Part shown: positions 15,864 to 25,035 of the stretch, piece by piece
How the letters are laid out: every line of letters starts with the position of its first letter
Numbering within the stretch: position 1 is the first letter of the stretch
Source of the DNA: an uncultured Prevotella sp.
GTDB lineage: Bacteria; Bacteroidota; Bacteroidia; Bacteroidales; Bacteroidaceae
Reading direction: 5' to 3'
Assembly: GCF_937863835.1 (NCBI RefSeq)
Contig: NZ_CALMHT010000091.1
Span: 1-48,484, forward strand
Length of the DNA: 48,484 nucleotides
The notes under the pieces: model-generated
The model's input: only the letters and a program-made list of their open reading frames with translations
Told to the model about the DNA's origin: nothing
Database searches by the model: none
Program-made: the position numbers and the translations under genes

Positions 15864-16382
15864 TTATTCTCCGGAATAGCCGAGTTTTGAGAGCACTTCA
15901 TTGCTGATATCTATCTTTGGCGAACCAAATATGATACCACTATTCGAGGCTCTGTCCAGAACCAAAGAATATCCACGAAGGTCTGATATGTCCTTAACGG
16001 CGTTATAGACCTCGTCCTGAATCGGAGACATCAGACTCTCACGCTTCTTGAAGAGTTCTCCTTCCGGTCCAAAGTATTTTTTCTTTAATTCACTGGCATC
16101 TTTCTCTTTTGCGACAATGGCATCCTGGCGCTTTTGTTTTTGTTCTTGTGATAAAAAAACAACTTCATTCTGATAGTTCTTATACATTGTCTGGGCTTCT
16201 GTGTTCAGAGCATCCACCTCAGCCTGCCATTTCTTAGAAACTTGGTTTAATTGTTCATTGGCACGCTCGTATGCTGGAATATTCTTCAGAATATAATCCA
16301 TATCTATTAAAGCGAACTTCTGTGCACTTGCCGTCATTGCCATCATGACGAATAAGCTTAAAAACAATAATTTCCTTTTCAT
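15864..16382 (-). CDS. OmpH/Skp-family periplasmic chaperone (copy 3)
   Basis: A 172-residue OmpH-family protein and the first of three downstream of bamA. The signal peptide is MKRKLLFLSLFVMMAMTASA (before QK). The body starts FALIDMDYILKNIPAYERAN, with a coiled-coil arm (SKKWQAEVDALNTEAQTMYK onward) and an end DLRGYSLVLDRAS..GIIFGSPKIDISNEVL. It is expected to deliver nascent outer-membrane proteins to the BamA encoded 37 bp upstream. Confidence 0.94.
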   Translation of the reverse strand: MKRKLLFLSLFVMMAMTASAQKFALIDMDYILKNIPAYERANEQLNQVSKKWQAEVDALNTEAQTMYKNYQNEVVFLSQEQKQKRQDAIVAKEKDASELKKKYFGPEGELFKKRESLMSPIQDEVYNAVKDISDLRGYSLVLDRASNSGIIFGSPKIDISNEVLSKLGYSGE

Positions 16383-16419
16383 TTTAAACCCCTTTCTGAT
16401 TATACGTATTATACAAAAT

Positions 16420-19044
16420 CTAGAATTCCTGACCTAGGATAAAGTGGAACTGACTTCCACCTTTCGTGCCGAATACTTTATCGAAACCATAAGCCCAGTC
16501 AATACCCATCAGTCCGACCATAGGCAAATAGAGACGGACACCGACACCGGCCGAACGTTTCATATCAAATGGATTGAAGTTCTTTGTCTCATGCCAAGCA
16601 TTACCACCTTCGAGGAAGGTCAATCCATATATCGTAGTGTTACCTAACATAAACGGATAACGTAACTCAAGGGTGAATCTGTCGTAAGCATAACCCTCTT
16701 GATAATAAGGAGTCAACGAACCATTTTCATATCCGCGCAATCCTACTGTCTCTTCCGCGTAACCACTGGAATATCCGCTCATACCATCACCACCGACATA
16801 GAATGTTTCGAATGGAGATTTCTTGTATTTGTTATATGATCCCAATAGACCGAACTCTACTCGGGTCATCAATACGAAACATTTCTGGCCACCTGTCAAA
16901 GCAGTATAGGTCTTTGCACGGAACTTCCATTTATGATATTCAATCCAACGATATTTCTCCTGTAATTCATCTTTATAATGTGTCGACTTGGAATTGGTTG
17001 CCAAATTAGCATAATCCTTGCCATCCCATACTGACCAAGGAGGTGTCAACGTTACCGATGCAGAGAACTCTGAACCACGACGTGGGAAAAGTTGATTGTC
17101 GGTTGATACACGTGATAGCGTAATGTTTATATTAAAGTTGTTACAGTTTCCATCCGTTATCAAGAAATATTGCCAGTTTTTCAACATATATCGCTGATAA
17201 GCCAACTGTACAGATAACTGGAAATAGTCGTCCGGCCAACGCAGACGTTTACCCCATCCCAAAGAAACACCCAATAATTTCACATATTTGTCAGGGTCGA
17301 GGTAACTTTCATAATTATAACTGTAACTGTTGCTTGATCCATAACCATATAGATAACTATAATAGTTATTCATATAACTACTGTTGTAATAGTTGCTGGA
17401 TACATCGGTCTGCTTGGAATAGTAAGCTCCTATATTGAATGCATTAGGACGTTTGCCACCAAACCAAGGTGAAGAATAGTTGACGCTATATGACTGATAG
17501 TAGGAACCATTGGTCTGCGCGCTCAATGCCAGTTGTTCACCGTCACCGATTGGCATGATACCTCTATGCTCCTTATTCTTATTAAACAGGTTGGCCATAG
17601 AGAAATTGTTAAGTTTAAGACTGATACGACCTATGACACCTGTCTGTCCCCAACCAAGAGAGAACTCTACCTGGTCATTTGATTTTGACGTAAGGTTATA
17701 ATTTACATCTACAGTACCATCCTCATAATTAGGATGCACATCAGGAGTACACTTCTCAGGATCGAAATGTCCCATAGACGCAATCTCACGGATTGAACGT
17801 TCCAGAGCATCTTTCGAGAAAAGATCGCCTGGTTTGGTACGCAGTTCACGGCGGATAACGTTTTCATACAAACGGTCATTTCCATTAATACGTACACGGT
17901 TGATATGAGCCTGCTGACCTTCGAATATTCGCATTTCCAAATCTACTGAATCACCAACGATGTTTACTTCCGTCGGCTGCAGATTGTAGAATACATATCC
18001 ATTATTATAATAAAGGTTACCTACGGCATCATCGTCACTGGAAAGACGTTTATTCATGTACGTCTGATTATAGACATCGCCCTTCTTCATACGAAGAATA
18101 GAATTGAGTTGGTCTGTCGGATAAACAGTATTGCCGACCCATGTGATATTACGAATATAATATTTCTTGCCTTCGTTTATCTTCATATATATATTGACAT
18201 GTTTAGAATCATTATTCCAAACACTATCCTTAACGATAAACATGTCTCGATAACCTAATTCATTATATTTTTCGACCAGTTTATCCTTATCTTTCTTATA
18301 ATGTTCATCCGTGAATTTCTTTGATTTCAAGAATGAATTTAACTTACCGGCCTCGTGTGTCTTCGAAAAGACGCCTTTTGCGAACAGTTTACCCTTGATT
18401 TTTGATGATTTGAGATTGTCATTACCTTCTATAATAATATGGCGAACCTTCATCTTATCCTTCTTATCTATATCCACATCAAGGATAACCTGATTTTTAT
18501 TCGTCACATCCTCACGTTGGGTAATATTAATCTCGGCATTTTTATATCCCTTGTCATCAAAGTATTTTTTTGCCAATATCTTGGCACGGTCAATCATATT
18601 AGGCGTAATCTGACTACCTTTTATGATACCCAACTTAGCTTCCATATCCTCTCTTTCCGACTTTTTCAATCCAGAGTAGACAATATTACTTACCCTAGGG
18701 CGGAGACCGAGATGGAAACGTAAATAAATTCTATCACCGACGATAGAATCTGCTGTCACTGTAACTTTAGAAAACAATCCATGATGCCAATAGCGTTTCA
18801 CGGCTTCGGTGATATCTGTTCCCGGAACAGAAATTTCCTGACCTACTGTAAGTCCGGACAATCCTGTCAGAACATAATCCTCATACCCTTCAACACCATC
18901 AACGGCAACGCCCCCCAACACACATGTTCTAGGGGTTCCACTATAAGATATATCTGGATTTATTATTTTCTCCTGTCCCACTATTACTTGACTCATACTC
19001 AATGTAATAGCTAATAAGATTATAACTTTCCTTATTGTCTTCAT
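16420..19044 (-). CDS. bamA: Outer-membrane protein assembly factor BamA
   Basis: An 874-residue Omp85 protein that inserts beta-barrel proteins into the outer membrane. A signal peptide precedes a series of POTRA domains (about residues 40-430, e.g. IVYSGLKKSEREDMEAKLGI and ITWVGNTVYPTDQLNSIL). A 16-strand barrel then runs to a C-terminal Phe (FHFILGQEF). The lid-lock motif of Omp85 proteins is present as LRGY at residues 769-772. Between about residues 545 and 585 the barrel has an unusual Tyr/Ser/Asn-rich loop. The neighbours, uppS upstream and ompH copies downstream, are standard for Bacteroidetes. Confidence 0.97.
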   Translation of the reverse strand: MKTIRKVIILLAITLSMSQVIVGQEKIINPDISYSGTPRTCVLGGVAVDGVEGYEDYVLTGLSGLTVGQEISVPGTDITEAVKRYWHHGLFSKVTVTADSIVGDRIYLRFHLGLRPRVSNIVYSGLKKSEREDMEAKLGIIKGSQITPNMIDRAKILAKKYFDDKGYKNAEINITQREDVTNKNQVILDVDIDKKDKMKVRHIIIEGNDNLKSSKIKGKLFAKGVFSKTHEAGKLNSFLKSKKFTDEHYKKDKDKLVEKYNELGYRDMFIVKDSVWNNDSKHVNIYMKINEGKKYYIRNITWVGNTVYPTDQLNSILRMKKGDVYNQTYMNKRLSSDDDAVGNLYYNNGYVFYNLQPTEVNIVGDSVDLEMRIFEGQQAHINRVRINGNDRLYENVIRRELRTKPGDLFSKDALERSIREIASMGHFDPEKCTPDVHPNYEDGTVDVNYNLTSKSNDQVEFSLGWGQTGVIGRISLKLNNFSMANLFNKNKEHRGIMPIGDGEQLALSAQTNGSYYQSYSVNYSSPWFGGKRPNAFNIGAYYSKQTDVSSNYYNSSYMNNYYSYLYGYGSSNSYSYNYESYLDPDKYVKLLGVSLGWGKRLRWPDDYFQLSVQLAYQRYMLKNWQYFLITDGNCNNFNINITLSRVSTDNQLFPRRGSEFSASVTLTPPWSVWDGKDYANLATNSKSTHYKDELQEKYRWIEYHKWKFRAKTYTALTGGQKCFVLMTRVEFGLLGSYNKYKKSPFETFYVGGDGMSGYSSGYAEETVGLRGYENGSLTPYYQEGYAYDRFTLELRYPFMLGNTTIYGLTFLEGGNAWHETKNFNPFDMKRSAGVGVRLYLPMVGLMGIDWAYGFDKVFGTKGGSQFHFILGQEF

Positions 19045-19077
19045 CTTTTATTGTTTTCTATCTTACTAAATATAGTT

Positions 19078-19821
19078 CTATTTTTGTGAATCATCTATTT
19101 GAGCTTCTGTCTTTCCATATCTGCGTTGGCGCCTCTGGTAACTGATTATTGCCTGAGCTAAAGCGTCTTCATCAAAATCGGGCCAATATGTATCACAGAA
19201 ATAAAGTTCGGAATAGGCAATCTGCCACAGAAGATAATTAGATATTCTGACTTCACCGCCCGTCCGTATCAGTAGATCGGGATCGGGCATGAATTTCGTC
19301 TCAAGACGTCTGTTTATATCATCGTCTGTTATCTCATCTGGCTCTATTCCCCCGTTCTTTACATCTTGTGCGATTTCTCTGACAGCTTTCGTTATTTCCC
19401 ATTTTGAAGAATAGCTAAGCGCAACAACCATAGTCATCGTCGAGTTCTTGGCCGTATGCTCTTCTGTTTCCATTAGTTTTGCATACACATCTTTAGGTAG
19501 GCGGTTTACATCACCAATTACACGGAAGCGCACATTATTTTTCATGAAGATTTCATCTTCAAGTGATGACAATACCAATCCCATCAGTGCCGACACCTCA
19601 TCTGCAGGTCTATTCCAGTTTTCAGTTGAGAACGTATACAAAGTAAGAAACTTGACACCAAGTCGGGTACACTCTGAGGTTATTCTTCTAACCGCATCTA
19701 CACCTGCCTGATGTCCAAAGCTACGTGGTTTTCCGCGCTCTTCCGCCCAGCGTCCATTACCATCCATAATGATGGCAATATGCTGAGGTATATGCTTCAT
19801 ATCTAATTTCTCAGTCATCAT
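19078..19821 (-). CDS. uppS: Isoprenyl transferase (undecaprenyl diphosphate synthase)
   Basis: This 247-residue cis-prenyltransferase builds undecaprenyl diphosphate, the lipid carrier for peptidoglycan and surface glycans. It has [16 protein letters not shown] with the catalytic Asp, the [13 protein letters not shown] box, and the late [23 protein letters not shown] region. The printed start overlaps the DUF6089 gene by 11 bp; starts at Met2 or Met8 (MKHIPQH) are equally possible. It lies 33 bp upstream of bamA. Confidence 0.96.
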   Translation of the reverse strand: MMTEKLDMKHIPQHIAIIMDGNGRWAEERGKPRSFGHQAGVDAVRRITSECTRLGVKFLTLYTFSTENWNRPADEVSALMGLVLSSLEDEIFMKNNVRFRVIGDVNRLPKDVYAKLMETEEHTAKNSTMTMVVALSYSSKWEITKAVREIAQDVKNGGIEPDEITDDDINRRLETKFMPDPDLLIRTGGEVRISNYLLWQIAYSELYFCDTYWPDFDEDALAQAIISYQRRQRRYGKTEAQIDDSQK

Positions 19822-20500
19822 CTTTATTACAAGTTTTGCATTTCGACATAATGTCGTATGTCAACATCAACTGTAGCATTGAGTAACAGTCTTTGTTTTT
19901 GAATATACCTGTACTTTTTATTCCATAAGGGTCTTCCACTCCATCCAATTTATCACTAAATGAAAAATGTACCGCCCATTCCAAAGCAATATTCACTCTC
20001 GGTGCCACTTTATATTTTACACCTGCCCCTAAAGGGATGTTTGCGGTGAAAGCACTATTTCCATCACCTGAGACAGAAGTAACTCCCAGTCCCAATGTTA
20101 TATACGGTGTTAACTTATGTGCTCCCCTATATTCATTTCCTGTACCATACGGCCAGAAATTATATTCATATCCTACACCTACATCTACCAGACTCTTATT
20201 AAAGTCTATTGGATTATCTTTATAATCAGCATAGTATGTATCGACATCCTTTGAACTCCCTTTCAGTTTTCCGAATGTGACATTCATCTTCAATGCCATT
20301 CTTGGATTTATTATTCTTCTAGCAATGATAGATGCCATCGGTTGTGCGTCTTTGGTAATATTGCCATTGAAATCACCTTCATAAGACACCAAACCTATAC
20401 CTCCTCCAATCTCCATCTTATATTCATTATCATCCTGCGCGTTCAAGTCAACTGCCACAAATGTGAATACAATGATCAATATGGAGAGTCTTCTCATCAT
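19811..20500 (-). CDS. DUF6089-type outer-membrane beta-barrel protein
   Basis: I place the start at the double ATG (20500/20497), where an AGGA about 10 bp upstream and a signal peptide ([19 protein letters not shown], before QDD) fit; the frame remains open upstream into the preceding gene. The mature part of about 210 residues has alternating beta-strand patterns ([48 protein letters not shown]) typical of a small porin-like barrel, and a Cys-containing end ([10 protein letters not shown]). DUF6089 beside uppS and bamA is a regular Bacteroidetes arrangement. Its function is unknown. Confidence 0.85.
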   Translation of the reverse strand: MMRRLSILIIVFTFVAVDLNAQDDNEYKMEIGGGIGLVSYEGDFNGNITKDAQPMASIIARRIINPRMALKMNVTFGKLKGSSKDVDTYYADYKDNPIDFNKSLVDVGVGYEYNFWPYGTGNEYRGAHKLTPYITLGLGVTSVSGDGNSAFTANIPLGAGVKYKVAPRVNIALEWAVHFSFSDKLDGVEDPYGIKSTGIFKNKDCYSMLQLMLTYDIMSKCKTCNKDDD

Positions 20501-20514
20501 CAACAGTCCTGTTT

Positions 20515-21933
20515 TTATTCTGTATAAGATGTCTTGTTTTTCGTCCATCCTAATCTGTTCAGACGTCCTTTCCATATCTGACCGCTATCACCACAGAATA
20601 TCCATATATAATTGCTTTCATCCTTCACTGCTGTAAACGAAGTATTACTGCAATCAAATCCACTAGGGAAATAATAATGTGTATTATTAACCCATGTTAT
20701 ACCGCTGTCATAACTTTGGTAGAACTGTGAGAATTTCACCTTGCCTGAATTTACTCCGCTACCGCCAAAAGCCAGCATACCATTATCATAAGGTATTACG
20801 ACCAAAGAGGTCAAATCGGGAAGATAATTTTTAGTATTATCTTCTCCTTTTTCCACGATTTCCCATGAACCCGACGGACTTCCAACCGAGTATTCCACCA
20901 ACTTAGTCCATACCATTGCTGTGGTATCTACGGAGGTAGTGTTATCTCTATTTCCTACAATCACGATTCTGTCTGTTGAATCATTCGACGCAAGACTTAC
21001 CGTATTGTAATGTATATCTTTTGTAGGTAGATACCTCACATCATCCTGTATGTTATCGTTACTCCAAGTAACGCCCTTATCCTTTGACACGGAAATGGTG
21101 CTATTTTCGTTCAACGCATACAATTCAGTGGTCGTACCACCGATAAGTTGTTTTAAACCTGTGCCTGTAGATACCTCGTTCCAGTTGGCCCCGTCTGTTG
21201 ATTTCAATACCGTGCCATCGCTGATAATATAAAACAGATTATTATTGACTATGATACTCTTATATGCGTCTGAGGCGAGATTCTTATTCATTGACAACTG
21301 ATTCCAAGTAGCGCCGTCACTGGATGATGAAGAATAAGCTATCGTATTCGCACCATTCGTACCGTATACATATATGGTCTTATTATAAGCGACTGATTTC
21401 ATACCTTTAAATGCGGCAATACTTTTATTAACAGCCGCTTTATTCCATATAATCGTATCAGAATCCTGCTGATGCACGTTTACGCTCACCTTATAAGTTT
21501 TGTACGTCGCACCGCTCGTAGGATATACACGATATTCGCGTACAGAAGAAAAATCAACGGAATCACTACTGGAATAATAACTCAGTGTATCACTTGTCAG
21601 ACTCTTGTATACGATGATGCCCGAATTTTTGCTACTGATAGTACTTAGTCCAAAAGGTCTAGTCCCTATCGGAAGTGAATCAGGATTGTATATGAGTCCA
21701 AGTTGCTGATCTATATAAAACTTATAAACACTACCGCTTACTGTTGTTGTATAAGTACTGTCGACACCTTTTGAAGACGTAGTATGCATTGTTCTTTTTA
21801 AAGTTCCAATGGAAAATGACGTAATTGCTGCATCATTGTAATACGTAGAAGTCTCATTGTCTGAATTAAGACATGACATAAGCATCGGCACTGCTACAAG
21901 CAGTAATATAAGGGAAAAAATGTTCCTTCTCAT
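20515..21933 (-). CDS. DUF6242 lipoprotein with kelch/BNR-like repeats
   Basis: A 472-residue surface-type lipoprotein. The lipobox ends at Cys21 (VPMLMSC, followed by LNSD), and the acidic +2/+3 region fits lipoprotein sorting in Bacteroidetes. Residues 30-150 form an Ig-like N-terminal domain. The rest repeats a BNR/sialidase-like pattern (SSDGATWNQLSM, STDGANWNEVST, SKDKGVTWSNDN, SYDSGITWVNN), indicating a beta-propeller. No catalytic residues are recognised, so a binding or scaffold role is likely. It leads the envelope run, with a -7 box TAAATTTG at 21965-21958. Its stop is 14 bp before the DUF6089 start. Confidence 0.87.
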   Translation of the reverse strand: MRRNIFSLILLLVAVPMLMSCLNSDNETSTYYNDAAITSFSIGTLKRTMHTTSSKGVDSTYTTTVSGSVYKFYIDQQLGLIYNPDSLPIGTRPFGLSTISSKNSGIIVYKSLTSDTLSYYSSSDSVDFSSVREYRVYPTSGATYKTYKVSVNVHQQDSDTIIWNKAAVNKSIAAFKGMKSVAYNKTIYVYGTNGANTIAYSSSSSDGATWNQLSMNKNLASDAYKSIIVNNNLFYIISDGTVLKSTDGANWNEVSTGTGLKQLIGGTTTELYALNENSTISVSKDKGVTWSNDNIQDDVRYLPTKDIHYNTVSLASNDSTDRIVIVGNRDNTTSVDTTAMVWTKLVEYSVGSPSGSWEIVEKGEDNTKNYLPDLTSLVVIPYDNGMLAFGGSGVNSGKVKFSQFYQSYDSGITWVNNTHYYFPSGFDCSNTSFTAVKDESNYIWIFCGDSGQIWKGRLNRLGWTKNKTSYTE

Positions 21934-21957
21934 CAGTTACTATTTTGATTTTAGCTG

Positions 21958-21965
21958 CAAATTTA
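21958..21965 (-). promoter_or_regulatory. Putative -7 box of the DUF6242-to-murI run
   Basis: Minus-strand TAAATTTG, 25 bp upstream of the DUF6242 ATG, fits TAnnTTTG. No good -33 TTTG is at the expected spacing, so the call is tentative. Confidence 0.45.
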
Positions 21966-22080
21966 GTCACATTTCCTCAAATAGAGCACATTTTAAGTGC
22001 TTTATTATGTAAAATATAAGAAAAAGAACTTATTTTAAGCACTATTTAAAGAAATAGTCGGCTTTTTTTAACGAATACAT

Positions 22081-22118
22081 AAAAAAACGAGAACGATGTG
22101 ATCACTCATACCGTTCTC
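22081..22118 (-). terminator. Terminator of the small-peptide unit
   Basis: On the minus strand GAGAACG (22118-22112) pairs with CGTTCTC (22095-22089) and is followed by seven T (22087-22081). The 16-nt loop itself contains the palindrome GTGATCAC. It begins 13 bp after the stop of the 31-codon ORF. Confidence 0.7.
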
Positions 22119-22131
22119 CTGAAAAAATCTT

Positions 22132-22227
22132 TCAACGTAAATTGGAATTTACTAAAGCAATAACGCTTAGTATTGTCGTTAAAGTAACGACACCCAACAT
22201 TACTGTTGTTTCAAAATCTAATAACAT
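22132..22227 (-). CDS. Putative 31-residue hydrophobic membrane peptide
   Basis: This small ORF is too short for usual gene callers. It reads from ATG at 22227 to TGA at 22134-22132. The peptide begins MLLDFETTVM, has a hydrophobic centre rich in Val/Leu/Ile/Thr (LGVVTLTTILSVIALV), and ends NSNLR, so it looks like a single membrane helix with an acidic N-terminus and basic C-terminus. AAGG lies about 11 bp upstream. A consensus promoter sits 67 bp upstream and a terminator 13 bp downstream, giving a self-contained unit of roughly 200 nt. I do not recognise a family. The alternative is that the transcript is a small regulatory RNA and the ORF is incidental. Confidence 0.5.
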   Translation of the reverse strand: MLLDFETTVMLGVVTLTTILSVIALVNSNLR

Positions 22228-22293
22228 AATCTTTACCTTAAATCTATTAACTACTAACCTAATGAATAACTATGTATTCTCTCGAACACGATG

Positions 22294-22325
22294 CAAAGAT
22301 AGTAACTTTTGTGTTCGGACACAAA
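22294..22325 (-). promoter_or_regulatory. Promoter of the small-peptide unit
   Basis: Minus-strand TTTG (22325-22322), a 20-bp spacer and TATCTTTG (22301-22294) match the Bacteroidetes consensus at every defined base. The -33 element and half of the spacer are covered by an 18-bp palindrome. Confidence 0.7.
22308..22325. promoter_or_regulatory. 18-bp palindrome overlapping the promoter (operator candidate)
   Basis: TTTGTGT (22308-22314), centre TCGG and ACACAAA (22319-22325) give perfect 7-bp arms. The position over the -33 box and spacer suggests a repressor or activator site for a dimeric regulator. No regulator gene is adjacent. Confidence 0.5.
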
Positions 22326-22383
22326 TTCTTTTCATTTGTTTGTGCATAATTAGCGGATTTTATTGATTTAAATCAAAATCGAA

Positions 22384-22423
22384 ATAAAAAACGAGGCTCG
22401 TTTCAGTATTGAAACGAGCCTCG
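22384..22423 (-). terminator. Terminator of pckA
   Basis: Perfect 14-bp stem CGAGGCTCGTTTCA/TGAAACGAGCCTCG (22392-22423) with a GTAT loop, followed on the minus strand by a T-run (22390-22386). It lies about 28 bp after the pckA stop. Confidence 0.9.
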
Positions 22424-22450
22424 CTATATGATATAATCTAATTCTGAAAA

Positions 22451-24064
22451 TTAGAGTTTTGGTCCAGCTGCTACAAGAGCCTTACCTGCTGCATTTCCTT
22501 CGTATTTAGCGAAGTTCTTGATGAAGCGGCCTGCGAGGTCTTTAGCTTTCTCGTCCCACTGACTCTTGTCAGAGTATGTATCACGTGGGTCAAGAATATT
22601 TGTATCAACACCTTCCAACTTTGTAGGAACTACGAAGTCGAAGAAAGGAATCTTCTTTGTAGGAGCTTTATCGATAGAACCGTTCAGGATAGCATCGATG
22701 ATACCACGTGTATCGCGGATAGAGATACGTTTGCCTGTTCCGTTCCAACCTGTATTGACCAAGTATGCCTTAGCACCGCTCTTCTCCATGTGCTTAACCA
22801 ATTCTTCAGCATATTTTGTTGGGTGCAATTCCAAGAATGCCTGACCGAAACAAGCTGAGAATGTAGGAGTTGGTTCTGTGATACCGCGCTCTGTACCAGC
22901 AAGTTTAGCTGTGAAACCAGAGAGGAAGTAATATTGTGTCTGCTGTTTGTCAAGGATAGATACTGGAGGAAGTACTCCGAAAGCATCAGCTGACAAGAAG
23001 ATAACCTGTTTTGCAGCAGGTGCATGAGATACCGGTTTAACGATATTCTTAATGTGATAGATAGGATAAGAAACACGTGTATTCTCTGTTACACTCTTAT
23101 CATCGAAATCAATCTTACCTTCTGCGTCTACTGTTACGTTCTCAAGGAGAGCGTCGCGACGGATAGCTCCGTAGATATCAGGTTCAGATTCTTTATCAAG
23201 TTTGATAACCTTAGCATAGCAACCACCTTCGAAATTGAATACACCATTGTCGTCCCATCCGTGCTCATCGTCACCGATCAACTTACGTTTCGGGTCTGTA
23301 GACAATGTTGTCTTACCTGTACCGGAAAGACCGAAGAAGATAGCTGTATTTTCACCGTTCATGTCACAGTTGGCAGAGCAGTGCATAGCTGCGATACCCT
23401 TCAATGGCAAGAAGTAGTTCATCATAGAGAACATACCCTTCTTCATTTCACCACCGTACCATGTGTTGATGATAACCTGTTCCTTAGAAGTTACGTTGAA
23501 TACAACTGCTGTTTCTGAGTTCAGACCCAACTCTTTATAGTTAGTAACCTTAGCCTTAGAAGCATTGTAAACGATAAAGTCCGGTTCCTGTTCGAAATCA
23601 GCCTCGCTCTGAGGACGGATAAACATATTTGTTACAAAATGAGCCTGCCAAGCAACTTCAACGATAAAACGTACTTTCATACGAGTATCCTTGTTAGCTC
23701 CGCAGAATCCGTCTACTACATATAATTTCTTGTTAGAAAGTTCTTTCTTTGCAATCTCTTTGCAAGCATCCCAAGCCTCTTTAGAAGCTTTCTTGTTATC
23801 ATTCTTATACTCGTCTGATGTCCACCAAACTGTATCGTGAGAAGTTTCATCGTCAACGATGAACTTGTCCTTAGGAGAACGACCTGTGTAAACACCTGTC
23901 ATAACGTTGACAGCTCCTAACTCTGTTTCCTGACCTTTGTCAAAACCTGTAAGACCTTCTTTGGTCTCTTCATTGAACAATACTTCATAAGAAGGATTGT
24001 AAAGAACCTCAGTTGTGCCTGTGATTCCGTACTTTGCTAATACTGACTTATCAAACTTTGCCAT
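22451..24064 (-). CDS. pckA: Phosphoenolpyruvate carboxykinase (ATP)
   Basis: This 537-residue ATP-type PEPCK interconverts oxaloacetate and PEP. In succinate-forming anaerobes it mainly runs toward oxaloacetate and yields ATP. It has the Walker A motif GLSGTGKT at residues 245-252, the metal/substrate segment [21 protein letters not shown] just after, and [15 protein letters not shown] and [11 protein letters not shown] further on. Length is standard. It is monocistronic, with its own promoter and a strong terminator, divergent from upp. Confidence 0.98.
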   Translation of the reverse strand: MAKFDKSVLAKYGITGTTEVLYNPSYEVLFNEETKEGLTGFDKGQETELGAVNVMTGVYTGRSPKDKFIVDDETSHDTVWWTSDEYKNDNKKASKEAWDACKEIAKKELSNKKLYVVDGFCGANKDTRMKVRFIVEVAWQAHFVTNMFIRPQSEADFEQEPDFIVYNASKAKVTNYKELGLNSETAVVFNVTSKEQVIINTWYGGEMKKGMFSMMNYFLPLKGIAAMHCSANCDMNGENTAIFFGLSGTGKTTLSTDPKRKLIGDDEHGWDDNGVFNFEGGCYAKVIKLDKESEPDIYGAIRRDALLENVTVDAEGKIDFDDKSVTENTRVSYPIYHIKNIVKPVSHAPAAKQVIFLSADAFGVLPPVSILDKQQTQYYFLSGFTAKLAGTERGITEPTPTFSACFGQAFLELHPTKYAEELVKHMEKSGAKAYLVNTGWNGTGKRISIRDTRGIIDAILNGSIDKAPTKKIPFFDFVVPTKLEGVDTNILDPRDTYSDKSQWDEKAKDLAGRFIKNFAKYEGNAAGKALVAAGPKL

Positions 24065-24118
24065 TTCGTAATGTATTTAGTTGTGAATATTTACAATTGC
24101 GTTTACCTTAAACGACCG

Positions 24119-24150
24119 CAAAGTTAGTAAAAAATGGGCTCCGACGCAAA
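24119..24150 (-). promoter_or_regulatory. Promoter of pckA
   Basis: Minus-strand TTTG (24150-24147), a 20-bp spacer and TAACTTTG (24126-24119), leaving a leader of about 45-50 nt before the ATG at 24064. Confidence 0.75.
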
Positions 24151-24239
24151 GTTTAAATCAACAAAATTACCACTCGTAAATCTTTTTAGGTTAAAGTATT
24201 TAAAAATCGGGTACCATATATTATTTTTGTAATTTACAC

Positions 24240-24272
24240 TTTGCAAAATGTGGTGGATTTTTTCTACTTTTG
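24240..24272 (+). promoter_or_regulatory. Promoter of upp
   Basis: TTTG (24240-24243), a 21-bp spacer and TACTTTTG (24265-24272), about 35 bp before the upp ATG at 24307. Together with the pckA promoter it fills the divergent 242-bp gap. Confidence 0.65.
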
Positions 24273-24306
24273 CACCCAATATATTTTTGCTAACGCATCA
24301 TAAATC

Positions 24307-24966
24307 ATGAAAATTATCAATTTAAGCGAACAGAATACAATCATCAACCAGTATCTGGCTGAGATTCGCGACAAAGATTATCAGCAGAACCGTCTGCTGT
24401 TCCGTAACAACATTACACGCATTGGAGAGATGGTGGCTTATGAGATAAGCAAGACGCTCGACTATGAGGAACGTGCCATCGAAACACCGTTGGCCATCGC
24501 CAAGGTCAATGTGCCTATCGACAAGATTGTACTATCAACTATCTTCCGTGCCGGACTGCCTTTCCACGAGGGTTTCCTCAACATCTTCGATCATGCCGGA
24601 AATGGATTTGTCAGTGCTTTCCGTGAGTATACTGATATGGAACATACACAAGTGGGTATCCATGTTGAATATCTTGCTACCCCTAACATAGAAGGCAAGA
24701 CATTGATCATCGCCGACCCTATGTTGGCAACAGGCGGTTCAATGGAATTAGGATACAAAGCATTTCTTACCAAAGGTGCTCCCAAACGTATCCATGTAGC
24801 TTGTGTAATCGCCACACCCGAAGGAATTGAACATATCAAAAAGGCTTTCCCCGACGACAAGACCACAATATGGTGTGCGGCTATAGACCCGGGCATGAAT
24901 GAGCACAAATATATCGTTCCTGGATTCGGTGACGCGGGAGATTTGTGTTACGGAGACAAGATATAA
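24307..24966 (+). CDS. upp: Uracil phosphoribosyltransferase
   Basis: This 219-residue type I phosphoribosyltransferase converts uracil and PRPP to UMP. The PRPP loop is IIADPMLATGGSMELGYKAFL (shortened here to its core ADPMLATGGS, near residue 137-146). The C-terminal uracil-binding segment AAIDPGMNEHKYIVPGFGDAGD and the middle box ISTIFRAGLPFHEGFLN-like (TIFRAGLPFHEG) are also present. It is monocistronic and followed by a bidirectional terminator. Confidence 0.96.
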   Translation: MKIINLSEQNTIINQYLAEIRDKDYQQNRLLFRNNITRIGEMVAYEISKTLDYEERAIETPLAIAKVNVPIDKIVLSTIFRAGLPFHEGFLNIFDHAGNGFVSAFREYTDMEHTQVGIHVEYLATPNIEGKTLIIADPMLATGGSMELGYKAFLTKGAPKRIHVACVIATPEGIEHIKKAFPDDKTTIWCAAIDPGMNEHKYIVPGFGDAGDLCYGDKI

Positions 24967-24987
24967 TATAATTATTATATATAAAGA

Positions 24988-25018
24988 AAACGCCGGACTT
25001 ATATCAAGTCCGGCGTTT
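24988..25018. terminator. Bidirectional terminator between upp and korB
   Basis: Perfect 13-bp inverted repeat AAACGCCGGACTT (24988-25000) and AAGTCCGGCGTTT (25006-25018) with a 5-nt loop, flanked by A and T runs on both sides. It serves upp on the plus strand and the 2-oxoacid oxidoreductase genes on the minus strand. Confidence 0.9.
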
Positions 25019-25035
25019 ATTATTGTAGTCAATAA

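Noticed and set aside
21985..22070. Inverted AGTGCTT/AAGCACT copies upstream of DUF6242
   Set aside because: The arms are only 7 bp, separated by a long AT-rich stretch; not distinguishable from background.
22142..22366. Plus-strand ORF of 74 codons antisense to the small peptide unit
   Set aside because: It lies opposite a better supported unit with promoter, ORF and terminator and has no signals of its own.
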